Assembly (NCBI RefSeq): GCF_000422925.1
Contig: NZ_KE383961.1
Coordinates: forward strand, 1-42,034
Reading direction: 5' to 3'
Source: Paludibacterium yongneupense DSM 18731
Lineage (GTDB): Bacteria > Pseudomonadota > Gammaproteobacteria > Burkholderiales > Chromobacteriaceae
DNA length: 42,034 nucleotides
This document shows positions 8,882 to 16,584 of the stretch, piece after piece; the first letter of the stretch is position 1, and each line of letters starts with the position of its first letter. The position numbers were made by a program, and so were the translations under genes. The notes under the pieces were generated by a model that did not search any database, was not told the DNA's origin, and worked only from the letters and a program-made list of their open reading frames with translations.

Positions 8882-9340
8882 TTATCCTTGAATTTCGTTG
8901 AAGAGGGTCAGTAATTCGTCGCGGGTTCGCACCTGGCGCAGGCGTTCTACCCGTGCCTCGTCGTCCAGCAAGGTGACGACTTCGACAATGGATTGCTCGT
9001 TCATGGTTCTGGCATCGGTCGCCGCCAGCGTGATCAAAATGTCGACCGGGTCGTTGTCCGGATCACCGAACACGACCGGCGTTTCCAGCGTCACCAATGC
9101 AAACCCGTTTTTCAGCACCCCCTCCTCCGGGCGCGCATGCGGCATCGCCATCCCGGGGGCCAGCAGGTACCAGGGGCCGAGTTCGCCGGTCATGGCAATG
9201 ATGCTGTCGTAATAGCGTTCCTCGACACAGCCCGCTTCCACCAGCAGGTCGACCCCCAGCCGTACCGCCTGCTGCCAGGTCCCGGCATGTCCTTGCAGCA
9301 GGATGGTGTCCCTGGCGAGCAATTGATCGATTAAGTTCAT
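8882..9340 (-). CDS. ulaC: Ascorbate PTS component IIA
   Basis: A 152-residue PTS IIA domain of the mannitol/fructose-like (PTS_EIIA_2) class that takes phosphate from HPr and gives it to UlaB. The active-site histidine is His68 in [15 protein letters not shown], the position known for UlaC. It is the first gene of the ulaCDEF-ptsHI unit, so the transport genes are split: IIA opens this operon, IIC and IIB open the ulaA operon. About 140 bp upstream hold the repeated operator-like motifs. Confidence 0.94.
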   Translation of the reverse strand: MNLIDQLLARDTILLQGHAGTWQQAVRLGVDLLVEAGCVEERYYDSIIAMTGELGPWYLLAPGMAMPHARPEEGVLKNGFALVTLETPVVFGDPDNDPVDILITLAATDARTMNEQSIVEVVTLLDDEARVERLRQVRTRDELLTLFNEIQG

Positions 9341-9352
9341 ACCCGACTTCCT

Positions 9353-9454
9353 TGTTCGATATTCATGCTAGTTAATGTTCGAATAGATTGTATTGCGTTT
9401 TAACAGACAAATAATTTGCGGAATATCAAACAAAAAGCCGAGTATCAATCAAAA
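9353..9454. promoter_or_regulatory. ulaC control region with two repeated motif pairs
   Basis: Two kinds of direct repeat occur. TGTTCG lies at 9353-9358 and 9376-9381, 23 bp apart (reverse complement of the CGAACA copies before ulaA). ATCAAACAAAA at 9425-9435 and ATCAATCAAAA at 9444-9454 lie 19 bp apart. TACAAT read on the minus strand near 9390 could be a -10 element, but no good -35 accompanies it. The shared motifs imply joint control of both ula units. Confidence 0.5.
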
Positions 9455-9566
9455 TGATCATCAATAAATCGCACAAATCGTCATGGACAGATGCGGCGGG
9501 GCCAAACGGCAAGCCGCATGCGGAAAGAAAGAGGGGGAAGGGCGGGAAAACAGGAGGGGACCATCG

Positions 9567-9588
9567 CCGGGGCGCAGGCACGCCCCGG
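9567..9588 (-). terminator. Hairpin downstream of the 65-residue protein gene
   Basis: CCGGGGCG (9567-9574) pairs with CGCCCCGG (9581-9588) around CAGGCA, 16 bp past the stop at 9605. Only a delayed TTTT follows (about 16 bases on), so this is a weak intrinsic terminator at best. Confidence 0.45.
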
Positions 9589-9604
9589 GCAAAACACGGA
9601 CAGA

Positions 9605-9802
9605 TCAGTCCTTGAGCGCGGCCTGGGCAGCCTCTTCCGGAGTCAGACCATCAAAAAACTGGTCGGTAAACCACTCCGCCTGTTCTTCGATATGCTGCTG
9701 CGCTTCGGCCAGGGTCGCGCCGGCGGCAACCAGAAAACCTTCTACTTCTGCGCACCAGTCCAGCAGTGCCTGGGTATCCGGGTCGAGTTCTTGTTTGGCC
9801 AT
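9605..9802 (-). CDS. Small acidic hypothetical protein
   Basis: A 65-residue protein beginning MAKQELDPDTQALLDWCAE and rich in Glu, Asp, Ala and Gln, with no signal peptide or membrane segment. It should be largely helical (AEAQQHIEEQAEWFTDQFF). The start at 9802 is supported by AGGA eight bases upstream; longer readings have a leader unlike protein. I do not recognise the family. It is transcribed in the same direction as the hydrolase gene 81 bp upstream but is probably separate from the ula locus, which begins beyond a 264-bp spacer. Confidence 0.7.
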   Translation of the reverse strand: MAKQELDPDTQALLDWCAEVEGFLVAAGATLAEAQQHIEEQAEWFTDQFFDGLTPEEAAQAALKD

Positions 9803-9883
9803 AATGTGATTCCTGATAAAAACATTCGATACGGCGGATTGTACGGGGCTTTCGGAACACGCGAAACGGGGGCGGCAGAACAC

Positions 9884-10666
9884 TCAATCGAGCACCGTCT
9901 CCGTCACGGCCAGCCGTACGCCCAGCGCGGCCATTTCAGCGAGAAAGTCCGCCGCCTCGGCCTCGAAGCCGGGCACCGGGCTCGAGGCGTCGCTCAGCAA
10001 CACCAGCTTGGCCGCAAAATCGGGCCCCAGATGGCGGATCAGGGTACGCACCGAGGCCGCGACACAGTGCGACAGGGCCTCGCCCCCCACGATCACACGC
10101 TCGGCCGCCACCAGATGCGCAACCTGACGCGCATCGAATTGCGTATGCGCGTCGTGCAAATCGGGCACTTCGGCTTCAAAAGCCGAAAAATGCTCGGTGT
10201 CGGGATTCAAGCCCTTATGCAGCAATACCGGTACCCGGTGCTCGCGACGCTCCCAGGCGGCGAGCGCCGTATGCAAGGGCATATAGATGCCCTGCCCCCA
10301 ACTGCCGACCAGGCAATGTTCCGGCCAGATAGTCAAAGCGGTCTCGCGCAGATACAGACGCGCATGCACGTGGCGACGCGCATCCACCGGCACCCAGCTT
10401 CCGCTTTCGAATGCCGTCAGATCGATCCGGGTGAAAGGGGCCGGCGGCAGGCCGGATGGATCGCGCCAGTAAGAAGGGTGGGCGATATCGTAGGCATGGT
10501 GCGAGTCCAGCGTCACGGTCACGCCGGCCAGGTGCTGGCCCCGGCGATCCAGCAAGGCGGCCAGGCGCTCCAGGTCGCGGCTCGCGCCCGCGACGGGGAG
10601 CGCAGCGGACGGTATATCGCAAAAATCGTTCTGCGGATCGATGATCAACAACTGGATAGCAGACAT
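9884..10666 (-). CDS. Isochorismatase-family cysteine hydrolase, nicotinamidase-like
   Basis: A 260-residue hydrolase of the isochorismatase/nicotinamidase superfamily. The catalytic triad is visible as Asp10 (LLIIDPQNDFC), Lys151 (LLHKGLNPD) and Cys201 (GEALSHCVAAS). TLDSHHAYDIAHPSYW and WPEHCLVGSWG resemble the metal-binding and WPxHC motifs of PncA nicotinamidases. It is longer than typical PncA (about 210), with an insertion around residues 65-115, so nicotinamide deamidation is plausible but not certain. The start at 10666 is chosen for AGGAGA upstream. It lies 38 bp behind the aminotransferase gene and is probably co-transcribed with it. Confidence 0.85.
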   Translation of the reverse strand: MSAIQLLIIDPQNDFCDIPSAALPVAGASRDLERLAALLDRRGQHLAGVTVTLDSHHAYDIAHPSYWRDPSGLPPAPFTRIDLTAFESGSWVPVDARRHVHARLYLRETALTIWPEHCLVGSWGQGIYMPLHTALAAWERREHRVPVLLHKGLNPDTEHFSAFEAEVPDLHDAHTQFDARQVAHLVAAERVIVGGEALSHCVAASVRTLIRHLGPDFAAKLVLLSDASSPVPGFEAEAADFLAEMAALGVRLAVTETVLD

Positions 10667-10704
10667 CAAGGCTCTCCTGCCATACGGCATGGCGTTCACA
10701 ACGG

Positions 10705-11880
10705 TCATCCCCCTCTGCGCAGCAGGCGCGCCATGCGCTCGGCCGCTTCATCCAGGCGCTGCGGCGCCTGGGTATAGGCAAAACGGAGGAAAGACTCGCT
10801 CCGGCCACGCCCGAAGTCGAGTCCCGGCGTCACCGCAACGGCTTCTTCTGCCAGCAGACGTGAGGCGAAGCGGCTGGCGTCGGCATCCAGATGACGACAG
10901 TCCGCCCACAAGTAAAAGGCCCCCTGCGCGGCAGCCGGCAGCACGAAGCCCATCTGCGCGAGCAAGCCGGACAAATGTCGACGCCGCAGGTCCAGAATCT
11001 GCCGGCGCTCTTCCAGCACGGCCAGTGTCTCGGGGGCGAAAGCGGCCAGCGCGGCATGCTGCGCAGGCGTGGGCGCGGCCAGAAACAGATTCTGCGCAAG
11101 CTTCTCCAGATCGGGGACGCAGGAGGGCGGAGCGACCAACCACCCCAGCCGCCATCCCGTCATCTGGAAAAACTTGGAAAAGCTATTGACCACGAAGACC
11201 GAATCACACGCACTCAGCGCCGTCTCGTGCGGCCGATCATACACCAGCCCCTGATAGATTTCGTCGACAATGAGCGCACCACCGCGTGCTTCGACGGCAG
11301 CCGCCAACGCGGCGATCTCGGCCGCTTCCAGCACCGTGCCCGTCGGATTGGCCGGGCTGGCCACCAGCGCGGCGACCGTCCGTTCGTTCCAGTGCGCGGC
11401 GACGTGATCCCCGGTCAATTGAAAACGGGTCGCAGCATCGACGGCAACATTGACCGGGCGCCCTTCGAACAGGCTCACCAGATGCCGGTTGCACGGATAA
11501 CCGGGATCGGTCAGCAAGACTTCGCTGTCACGCCCGACCAGCAGGGCCAGAATCAGCTGCAACGCCCCGGAGGCACCCGGCGTCACGATGATGCGCGCCG
11601 GATCGATATCGAGGCCGAACCGGCTCCGATAGAAGCCGGCAATCGCCTCGCGCAACGCAGGCAGGCCGGCTGCCGGCGTGTAGAAGGTCTTGCCGTTCGC
11701 CAGCGCGGCCATGCCGGCGGCGACGATGGCAGGAGGCGTCGGAAAGTCCGGCTCGCCGACCTCAAGGTGAATCACATCGCGGCCCATGGCCTCAAGCTCG
11801 CGCGCCTGTTCCAGAATGCGCATCACGTGAAAAGGCTCGATCGAGGCAAGGCGGGCGGCAATATGCGGGCTGGGTATCAT
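10705..11880 (-). CDS. PLP-dependent class I/II aminotransferase
   Basis: A 391-residue fold-type I aminotransferase. Family motifs run in order: VGEPDFPTPP (substrate/PLP entry), YTPAAGLPALREAIA, VTPGASGALQLI, SPANPTGTVL, VDEIYQGLVY, and the PLP-lysine site NSFSKFFQMTGWRLGW. It resembles aspartate/alanine-type enzymes; the amino donor cannot be told from the sequence. It heads a two-gene unit with the nicotinamidase-like hydrolase and is divergent from the small lipoprotein gene across 299 bp. Confidence 0.9.
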   Translation of the reverse strand: MIPSPHIAARLASIEPFHVMRILEQARELEAMGRDVIHLEVGEPDFPTPPAIVAAGMAALANGKTFYTPAAGLPALREAIAGFYRSRFGLDIDPARIIVTPGASGALQLILALLVGRDSEVLLTDPGYPCNRHLVSLFEGRPVNVAVDAATRFQLTGDHVAAHWNERTVAALVASPANPTGTVLEAAEIAALAAAVEARGGALIVDEIYQGLVYDRPHETALSACDSVFVVNSFSKFFQMTGWRLGWLVAPPSCVPDLEKLAQNLFLAAPTPAQHAALAAFAPETLAVLEERRQILDLRRRHLSGLLAQMGFVLPAAAQGAFYLWADCRHLDADASRFASRLLAEEAVAVTPGLDFGRGRSESFLRFAYTQAPQRLDEAAERMARLLRRGG

Positions 11881-12179
11881 GGCAGGCAGGGATGACGGGA
11901 TGCGAACAGTCTATCCCCTGGCGGCGGGACAGGCAAAACCGCTTCCTGTTTACCGTGGCCGCTGCACTTGGACAAGCGGACGCGGCCACGGTTCAGACGC
12001 CCGGACAGAATCGAAGCGCATTACATTCGGCAACAACAATTAACGCCGTGCGGCATCCGCGCTCCCTGTCGTCCTGCTATGGTTACAACCGTTCACCGCG
12101 GGTAGGGACGCACCTGCCCACGCCATTGTCCGACTGCCGCGTCCGACGCGCGAGCCGGCCTCATCACGGAGAAACAACC

Positions 12180-12311
12180 ATGCGCCGCATTCTTGCCACC
12201 CTCGTCATGTGCAGCCTCCTGGCCACCTTGAGCGCTTGCATCATCCTGCCTTTCGGCGACCACGATCATGGCGGCTTCGACCGCGGCGGCCCTCATTGGC
12301 ACGACCGCTGA
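12180..12311 (+). CDS. Very small His-rich predicted lipoprotein
   Basis: A 43-residue protein with a lipoprotein signal peptide: MRR, a hydrophobic core, then the lipobox LSAC with Cys20 as the lipidated residue. The mature peptide is only 24 residues and ends in a His/Gly/Asp-rich tail (FGDHDHGGFDRGGPHWHDR) that could bind a metal. GGAG lies nine bases before the ATG, and a good terminator follows 8 bp after the stop, so it looks like a genuine monocistronic gene. No family recognised; metal binding is inferred from composition only. Confidence 0.7.
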   Translation: MRRILATLVMCSLLATLSACIILPFGDHDHGGFDRGGPHWHDR

Positions 12312-12318
12312 TCGTTGC

Positions 12319-12355
12319 GCAGGCAACGCGGCGATCAACGCCGCGCCTGCCTTTT
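12319..12355 (+). terminator. Intrinsic terminator after the small lipoprotein
   Basis: Two nested stems: GCAGGC (12319-12324) with GCCTGC (12345-12350), and GCGGCG (12328-12333) with CGCCGC (12339-12344), followed by CTTTTC. Confidence 0.8.
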
Positions 12356-12556
12356 CATCCTCCGCTTGCCTGGGGCGGCACCAGAACGGGCAGGCGGCCC
12401 CAGGCAAACCGCGCGCACCAAACAGGAACTTAATCACCACAACGGTGCCGCCGCGCACCACAAACGTGACACATCCCTGCCTGCCGCCTCAAGATGGCGC
12501 GTCACGACCCCGATATTGGTGCAACACTTCCTTTCATAGTGCATCGCGCCCCGCTC

Positions 12557-12572
12557 TGGCACCCGACTTGCT
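12557..12572 (+). promoter_or_regulatory. amtp: Sigma-54 (RpoN) promoter of the ammonium transporter
   Basis: TGGCAC-N5-TTGCT at 12557-12572 matches the -24/-12 consensus perfectly, with GG at 12558-12559 and GC at 12570-12571. Transcription should start near 12583, about 30 bp before the amt ATG. TTGGTGCAA at 12516-12524 is a possible NtrC half-site. GGTGC-N6-GCACC at 12444-12459 is a dyad, but its half-sites point the opposite way to the NtrC consensus. Confidence 0.85.
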
Positions 12573-12611
12573 TTACCTATGGCGATCGAAATCGACCACC
12601 ACGGGAATTCC

Positions 12612-13811
12612 ATGCCTAACGCATCATCGACAGACGTACTGTTCCTGCTCCTGGGCGCCATCATGATTCTGGCCATGCATGCCGGATTCGCCTTCCTCGA
12701 ACTCGGTACGGTACGCGGCAAGAACCAGGTCAACGCCCTGGTCAAAATCCTTACCGACTTTGCCGTCTCCTCCATTGCCTATTTTTTCATCGGCTACAGC
12801 ATCGCCTATGGGGTGAGTTTCTTCGGCAGCGCCGACCAGTTAAGTCAGCAGCATGGCTATCAACTGGTCAAATTCTTCTTTCTGCTGACCTTTGCCGCCG
12901 CCATTCCGGCCATCGTATCGGGCGGTATCGCCGAGCGCGCCAAATTTCACCCCCAGTCCGCCGCCACGTTTCTATTAGTCGGCCTGGTCTATCCCTTTTT
13001 CGAAGGCATGGCCTGGAACAATCATTTTGGAATCCAGAGCGCATTGACGCAGGCTTTCGGGCACCCCTTCCATGACTTCGCCGGATCCGTGGTCGTCCAC
13101 GCGGTCGGCGGCTGGATCGGCCTGGCCGCCGTACTCAAGCTCGGCGCGCGCCGGGGACGCTACAGCAAGGAAGGGCGCATCGCCGCTCACCCGCCCTCTT
13201 CCATCCCCTTTCTCGCCCTGGGCGCCTGGATACTGATCGTCGGTTGGTTCGGCTTCAATGTCATGAGCGCGCAAAAAATCGAAGGCATCTCCGGCCTGGT
13301 TGCCATCAATTCCTTGATGGCGATGGCCGGCGGCATCCTGAGCGCCATGTGGCTGGGAAAAAACGACCCCGGCTTTATTCACAACGGGCCACTGGCCGGG
13401 CTGGTCGCCGTGTGTGCGGGTTCGGACATCATGCATCCGGTCGGCGCACTGGTGGTGGGGCTGATGGCAGGCGCGCTGTTTGTGTGGATGTTCACGTTGA
13501 CGCAAAACCGCTGGAAAATAGACGATGTACTCGGCGTCTGGCCGTTGCATGGGCTGTGCGGAAGCTGGGGCGGGATCGCCGCCGGCCTGTTCGGACAGCG
13601 CGCACTGGGCGGCAGCGGCGACGTCAGTCTGATCTCGCAACTGATCGGAACGGCGGGCGGCATCGCCATCGGGTTTGGCGGCGGCTATCTGGTGTACTCC
13701 TTGCTGAAGTGCACCGTCGGCATCCGCCTCAGCGAAGAAGAAGAATTCAACGGCGCCGACCTGAGCATTCATCAGATCAGCGCCTCACCGGACCGTGAAA
13801 CCAACTGGTAA
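12612..13811 (+). CDS. amt: Ammonium transporter of the Amt/Rh family
   Basis: A 399-residue inner-membrane ammonium channel with about eleven hydrophobic segments. Family signatures are FLELGTVRGKNQVN near residues 30-43, the first pore histidine in VVVHAVGGW, NGPLAGLVAVCAG, and the second histidine region DIMHPVGALVVG, followed by HGLCGSWGGIAAGLFG. The start at 12612 (MPNASSTDVLFLLLG) has GGGAAT upstream. An in-frame ATG at 12579 lies at or before the predicted sigma-54 transcription start and is rejected. No glnK gene is adjacent, unlike many amtB operons. There is no cleavable signal peptide evident. Control by nitrogen limitation through RpoN/NtrC is inferred from the promoter. Confidence 0.93.
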   Translation: MPNASSTDVLFLLLGAIMILAMHAGFAFLELGTVRGKNQVNALVKILTDFAVSSIAYFFIGYSIAYGVSFFGSADQLSQQHGYQLVKFFFLLTFAAAIPAIVSGGIAERAKFHPQSAATFLLVGLVYPFFEGMAWNNHFGIQSALTQAFGHPFHDFAGSVVVHAVGGWIGLAAVLKLGARRGRYSKEGRIAAHPPSSIPFLALGAWILIVGWFGFNVMSAQKIEGISGLVAINSLMAMAGGILSAMWLGKNDPGFIHNGPLAGLVAVCAGSDIMHPVGALVVGLMAGALFVWMFTLTQNRWKIDDVLGVWPLHGLCGSWGGIAAGLFGQRALGGSGDVSLISQLIGTAGGIAIGFGGGYLVYSLLKCTVGIRLSEEEEFNGADLSIHQISASPDRETNW

Positions 13812-14533
13812 CGCCCCGCCGCCCGCCGCCACCGCCGCGGGCAGCCCCCTCCTGTTGAAGCCCTCCCCGCTCCGGGGCCGGAAAATCCGGATTCAAGCGA
13901 AACGATCTGTGCTTGATCAATGAATGCCGGGCCAGGTTTCGCTACCGTAGCGTGTAGTCCTTGCGCTACAGGCGCGGGACGACATAGCGGCACAGATGGT
14001 GTCGCTATGTCCGAGCCAGCCCCGAGAATCGCTCTCGGCCTACGGTCGCCGCATTCCACGAGAGGAAGCGCGCACGGACCGGACCCGATGGAAGCCTGGG
14101 CCTGCTCACGCATTCAAACAGGACGACATGACCGGCCTGTGCAAAATCAGGAGCTTGCTGCTCCACAAAAAAATATCTTGCCAACCCGGTGGGGGCTTGC
14201 CTGCGCACGCTCCTATTTTCAAGCAAGAAGTTGCACGCAACAGGAGTAGACGTCATGGCACTATGCTATTTCCGGCATTCAATGTAATCGCGCTCATCGC
14301 CATCCAGGGATGAGCGGAGTCGCTTGACCTCCCGGCCGACGCCGGGCGCGTCCGCAAGACGCGCTTGGCGAGAACGTGCAAGTGTGCCCGTCACGCGCGC
14401 AGGGTGATTCGCGCCTTCCTTCATCCACGATTTTGCCTTTCAAATCTTTGTTGCGCCCCCGGATCCGCTCATTGCCCTTCAGCAAACGGACCACGGCGGT
14501 CGCCGTCGCGACGTAGGCGCGGCAGGCCAGCGC
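13812..14533 (+). other. Gene-free, hairpin-rich region between amt and fdsG
   Basis: No coding frame here looks protein-like. It holds a series of inverted repeats: CGCTAC/GTAGCG at 13940-13952 with a third arm CGCTAC at 13964-13969; GACATAGCG (13981-13989) with CGCTATGTC (14003-14011); CCGAGA (14022-14027) with TCTCGG (14033-14038); and GCGCGTC (14346-14352) with GACGCGC (14358-14364). None has a T-run. The fds promoter and leader must lie here, but I cannot place them confidently. Confidence 0.5.
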
Positions 14534-15022
14534 ATGGAGCCGGTATTGAATACACAGAACACGCAGGAATCGGTCGCGATCGACCGCATTCTCGAAAACC
14601 ATTGCCAGCAAGCGGGCGCTCTACTGCCCATCCTTCACGCCATCCAGGACGCGTTCGGCCATATACCCGATTCGGCCGTCGCCCGCATCGCCGGTGCACT
14701 GAACCAGTCGTGCGCCGAGATTCATGGCGTCATCAGTTTCTACCAGCATTTCCGCAGCGAACCGGCGGCGCGCCACACCGTGCATGTCTGCCAGGCCGAA
14801 GCCTGTCAGGCACGGGGCGGGCGCGAATTGACCGCGCACGCCGAGCGCGTACTCGGCTGCAAGCTGCATGAACACAGCCCGGACCGGGCGTTCGGACTGG
14901 AGGCCGTTCATTGCCTCGGCCTGTGCGCGAGCGGACCGGCCATCCAGCTCGACGACAGGCAGCATGCGCGCGTCGACCCGGCCCGGCTCGATCAACTGCT
15001 GCACCAGGCGCGGGAGGCATGA
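14534..15022 (+). CDS. fdsG: NAD-dependent formate dehydrogenase gamma subunit
   Basis: A 162-residue NuoE-like [2Fe-2S] subunit of the soluble, molybdenum-containing NAD-dependent formate dehydrogenase. The cluster cysteines are Cys86 and Cys91 (HVCQAEACQARGG) and Cys127 and Cys131 (VHCLGLCASGP), matching as far as I recall the numbering of Cupriavidus FdsG. The N-terminal helical part GALLPILHAIQDAFGHIPD and GVISFYQHFR is typical. The gene overlaps fdsB by four bases (ATGA). The subunit relays electrons between FdsB and FdsA in the cytoplasmic complex. Confidence 0.95.
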   Translation: MEPVLNTQNTQESVAIDRILENHCQQAGALLPILHAIQDAFGHIPDSAVARIAGALNQSCAEIHGVISFYQHFRSEPAARHTVHVCQAEACQARGGRELTAHAERVLGCKLHEHSPDRAFGLEAVHCLGLCASGPAIQLDDRQHARVDPARLDQLLHQAREA

Positions 15023-16584
15023 TGCCAATACGGATATTTGTCCCCCTGGATTCGGCGGCACGGGCAGTGGGAGCCGATGAGACCGCGGCAGCCATTCAAC
15101 AGGAGGCGGCGCGGCGCGGCGAGCCGGTCGAACTGGTGCGCAACGGATCGCGCGGCATGTTCTGGCTGGAACCGCTGGTCGAAGTGCAGACGGGTGCGGC
15201 GCGCATCGCCTACGGCCCGGTCGGCGCCGGGGATGTGGCCAGCCTGTTCGATGCCGGTTTTCTGCACGGCGGCGCGCATGAACTTGCTCAGGGGCCGACC
15301 GAAGAACTGCCCTATCTGCGCGATCAGCAACGCCTGACGTTCGCGCGCGTCGGCGTGATCGCTCCGCTGTCGCTGGCCGAGTACCAGGCGCAGCACGGCT
15401 ATGCCGGTCTGCGCCGCGCGCTGACCCTGCCGCCGGAAGCCATCGTGGACGAAGTCAGTGCGGCCGGCTTGCGCGGCCGCGGCGGCGCGGCTTTTCCGAC
15501 CGGCATCAAATGGCGCACCGTGGCACAGGCCGAAGCCGACCAGAAGTACATCCTGTGCAATGCCGACGAAGGCGATTCGGGAACCTTCTCCGACCGCATG
15601 GTGATGGAAGGCGACCCCTTCATGCTGCTCGAGGGCATGACCATCGCCGCCATCGCCGTCGGCGCCACCCGCGGCTATATCTATGTGCGCTCCGAATATC
15701 CGCAGGCGCTGGCCATCCTGCGCGAGGCCGCGACACTGGCGGCACGGGCCGGCCTTCTCGGCGACGACATTCTCGGATCCGGCCGCAGCTTCCATCTGGA
15801 GGTCCGCCAGGCCGCGGGCTCCTACGTCTGCGGCGAAGAAACGGCCATGATGGAGAGTCTGGAAGGCAAGCGCGGCATTGTCCGCGCCAAGCCGCCGCTG
15901 CCGGCGCTGTCCGGTCTGTATGGCAAACCCTCGGTCGTGAACAATGTCATCTCGCTGGCCAGCGTGCCGCGGATACTCGCCAACGGCGCGACGGCCTACG
16001 CCGCCCATGGCAGCGGACGCTCGCGCGGCACGCTGCCGATACAGCTCGGCGGCAATATCCGCCGCGGAGGGCTGGTCGAGCGCGCCTTCGGCGTCACCCT
16101 GCGCGAGCTGCTGTACGACTACGGCGGCGGATCGGCCTCGGGACGGCCGATCCGGGCAGTCCAGGTCGGCGGCCCCCTCGGCGCCTACCTGACCGAAGCC
16201 CAGTTTGATCTGCCGCTGGACTACGAAGCATTTGCTGCCGCCGACGCGGTGCTCGGCCATGGCGGTGTCGTTGTATTCGACGATACCGTCGATATGCTGC
16301 AACAGGCCCGCCATGCCATGGCATTCTGTGCCGCCGAATCCTGCGGCAAGTGCACTCCCTGCCGTATCGGCTCGACGCGGGGCGTGGAGCTGATCGACCA
16401 GTTGCGCGCCGGCGAAGCGACGGCCGCCCCACGGTTGCGCGAGCTGTGCGCGATCATGCGCAAGGCCTCGATGTGCGCGATGGGCGGCATGACCCCCTAC
16501 CCGGTCTTGTCGGCACTCGACCATTTCCCGGAAGATTTCGCCACCGGCGCCTGTCCGGCGGTGGCCCAAGGAGAGGCACGATGA
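15019..16584 (+). CDS. fdsB: NAD-dependent formate dehydrogenase beta subunit
   Basis: A 521-residue NuoF-like subunit that binds FMN and NAD and one [4Fe-4S] cluster and reduces NAD+ with electrons from formate. An N-terminal thioredoxin-like [2Fe-2S]-type domain (about residues 1-110, without obvious cluster cysteines) precedes the NuoF core. Motifs are GLRGRGGAAFPTGIKW (FMN/NADH site), CNADEGDSGTFSDR, GSYVCGEETAMMESLEGKRG and the cluster site SCGKCTPCRIGSTRG, with a further cysteine in MRKASMCAMGG. The ATG at 15019 overlaps the fdsG stop; a second ATG follows at once (15022). The stop overlaps the fdsA start. Confidence 0.95.
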   Translation: MMPIRIFVPLDSAARAVGADETAAAIQQEAARRGEPVELVRNGSRGMFWLEPLVEVQTGAARIAYGPVGAGDVASLFDAGFLHGGAHELAQGPTEELPYLRDQQRLTFARVGVIAPLSLAEYQAQHGYAGLRRALTLPPEAIVDEVSAAGLRGRGGAAFPTGIKWRTVAQAEADQKYILCNADEGDSGTFSDRMVMEGDPFMLLEGMTIAAIAVGATRGYIYVRSEYPQALAILREAATLAARAGLLGDDILGSGRSFHLEVRQAAGSYVCGEETAMMESLEGKRGIVRAKPPLPALSGLYGKPSVVNNVISLASVPRILANGATAYAAHGSGRSRGTLPIQLGGNIRRGGLVERAFGVTLRELLYDYGGGSASGRPIRAVQVGGPLGAYLTEAQFDLPLDYEAFAAADAVLGHGGVVVFDDTVDMLQQARHAMAFCAAESCGKCTPCRIGSTRGVELIDQLRAGEATAAPRLRELCAIMRKASMCAMGGMTPYPVLSALDHFPEDFATGACPAVAQGEAR

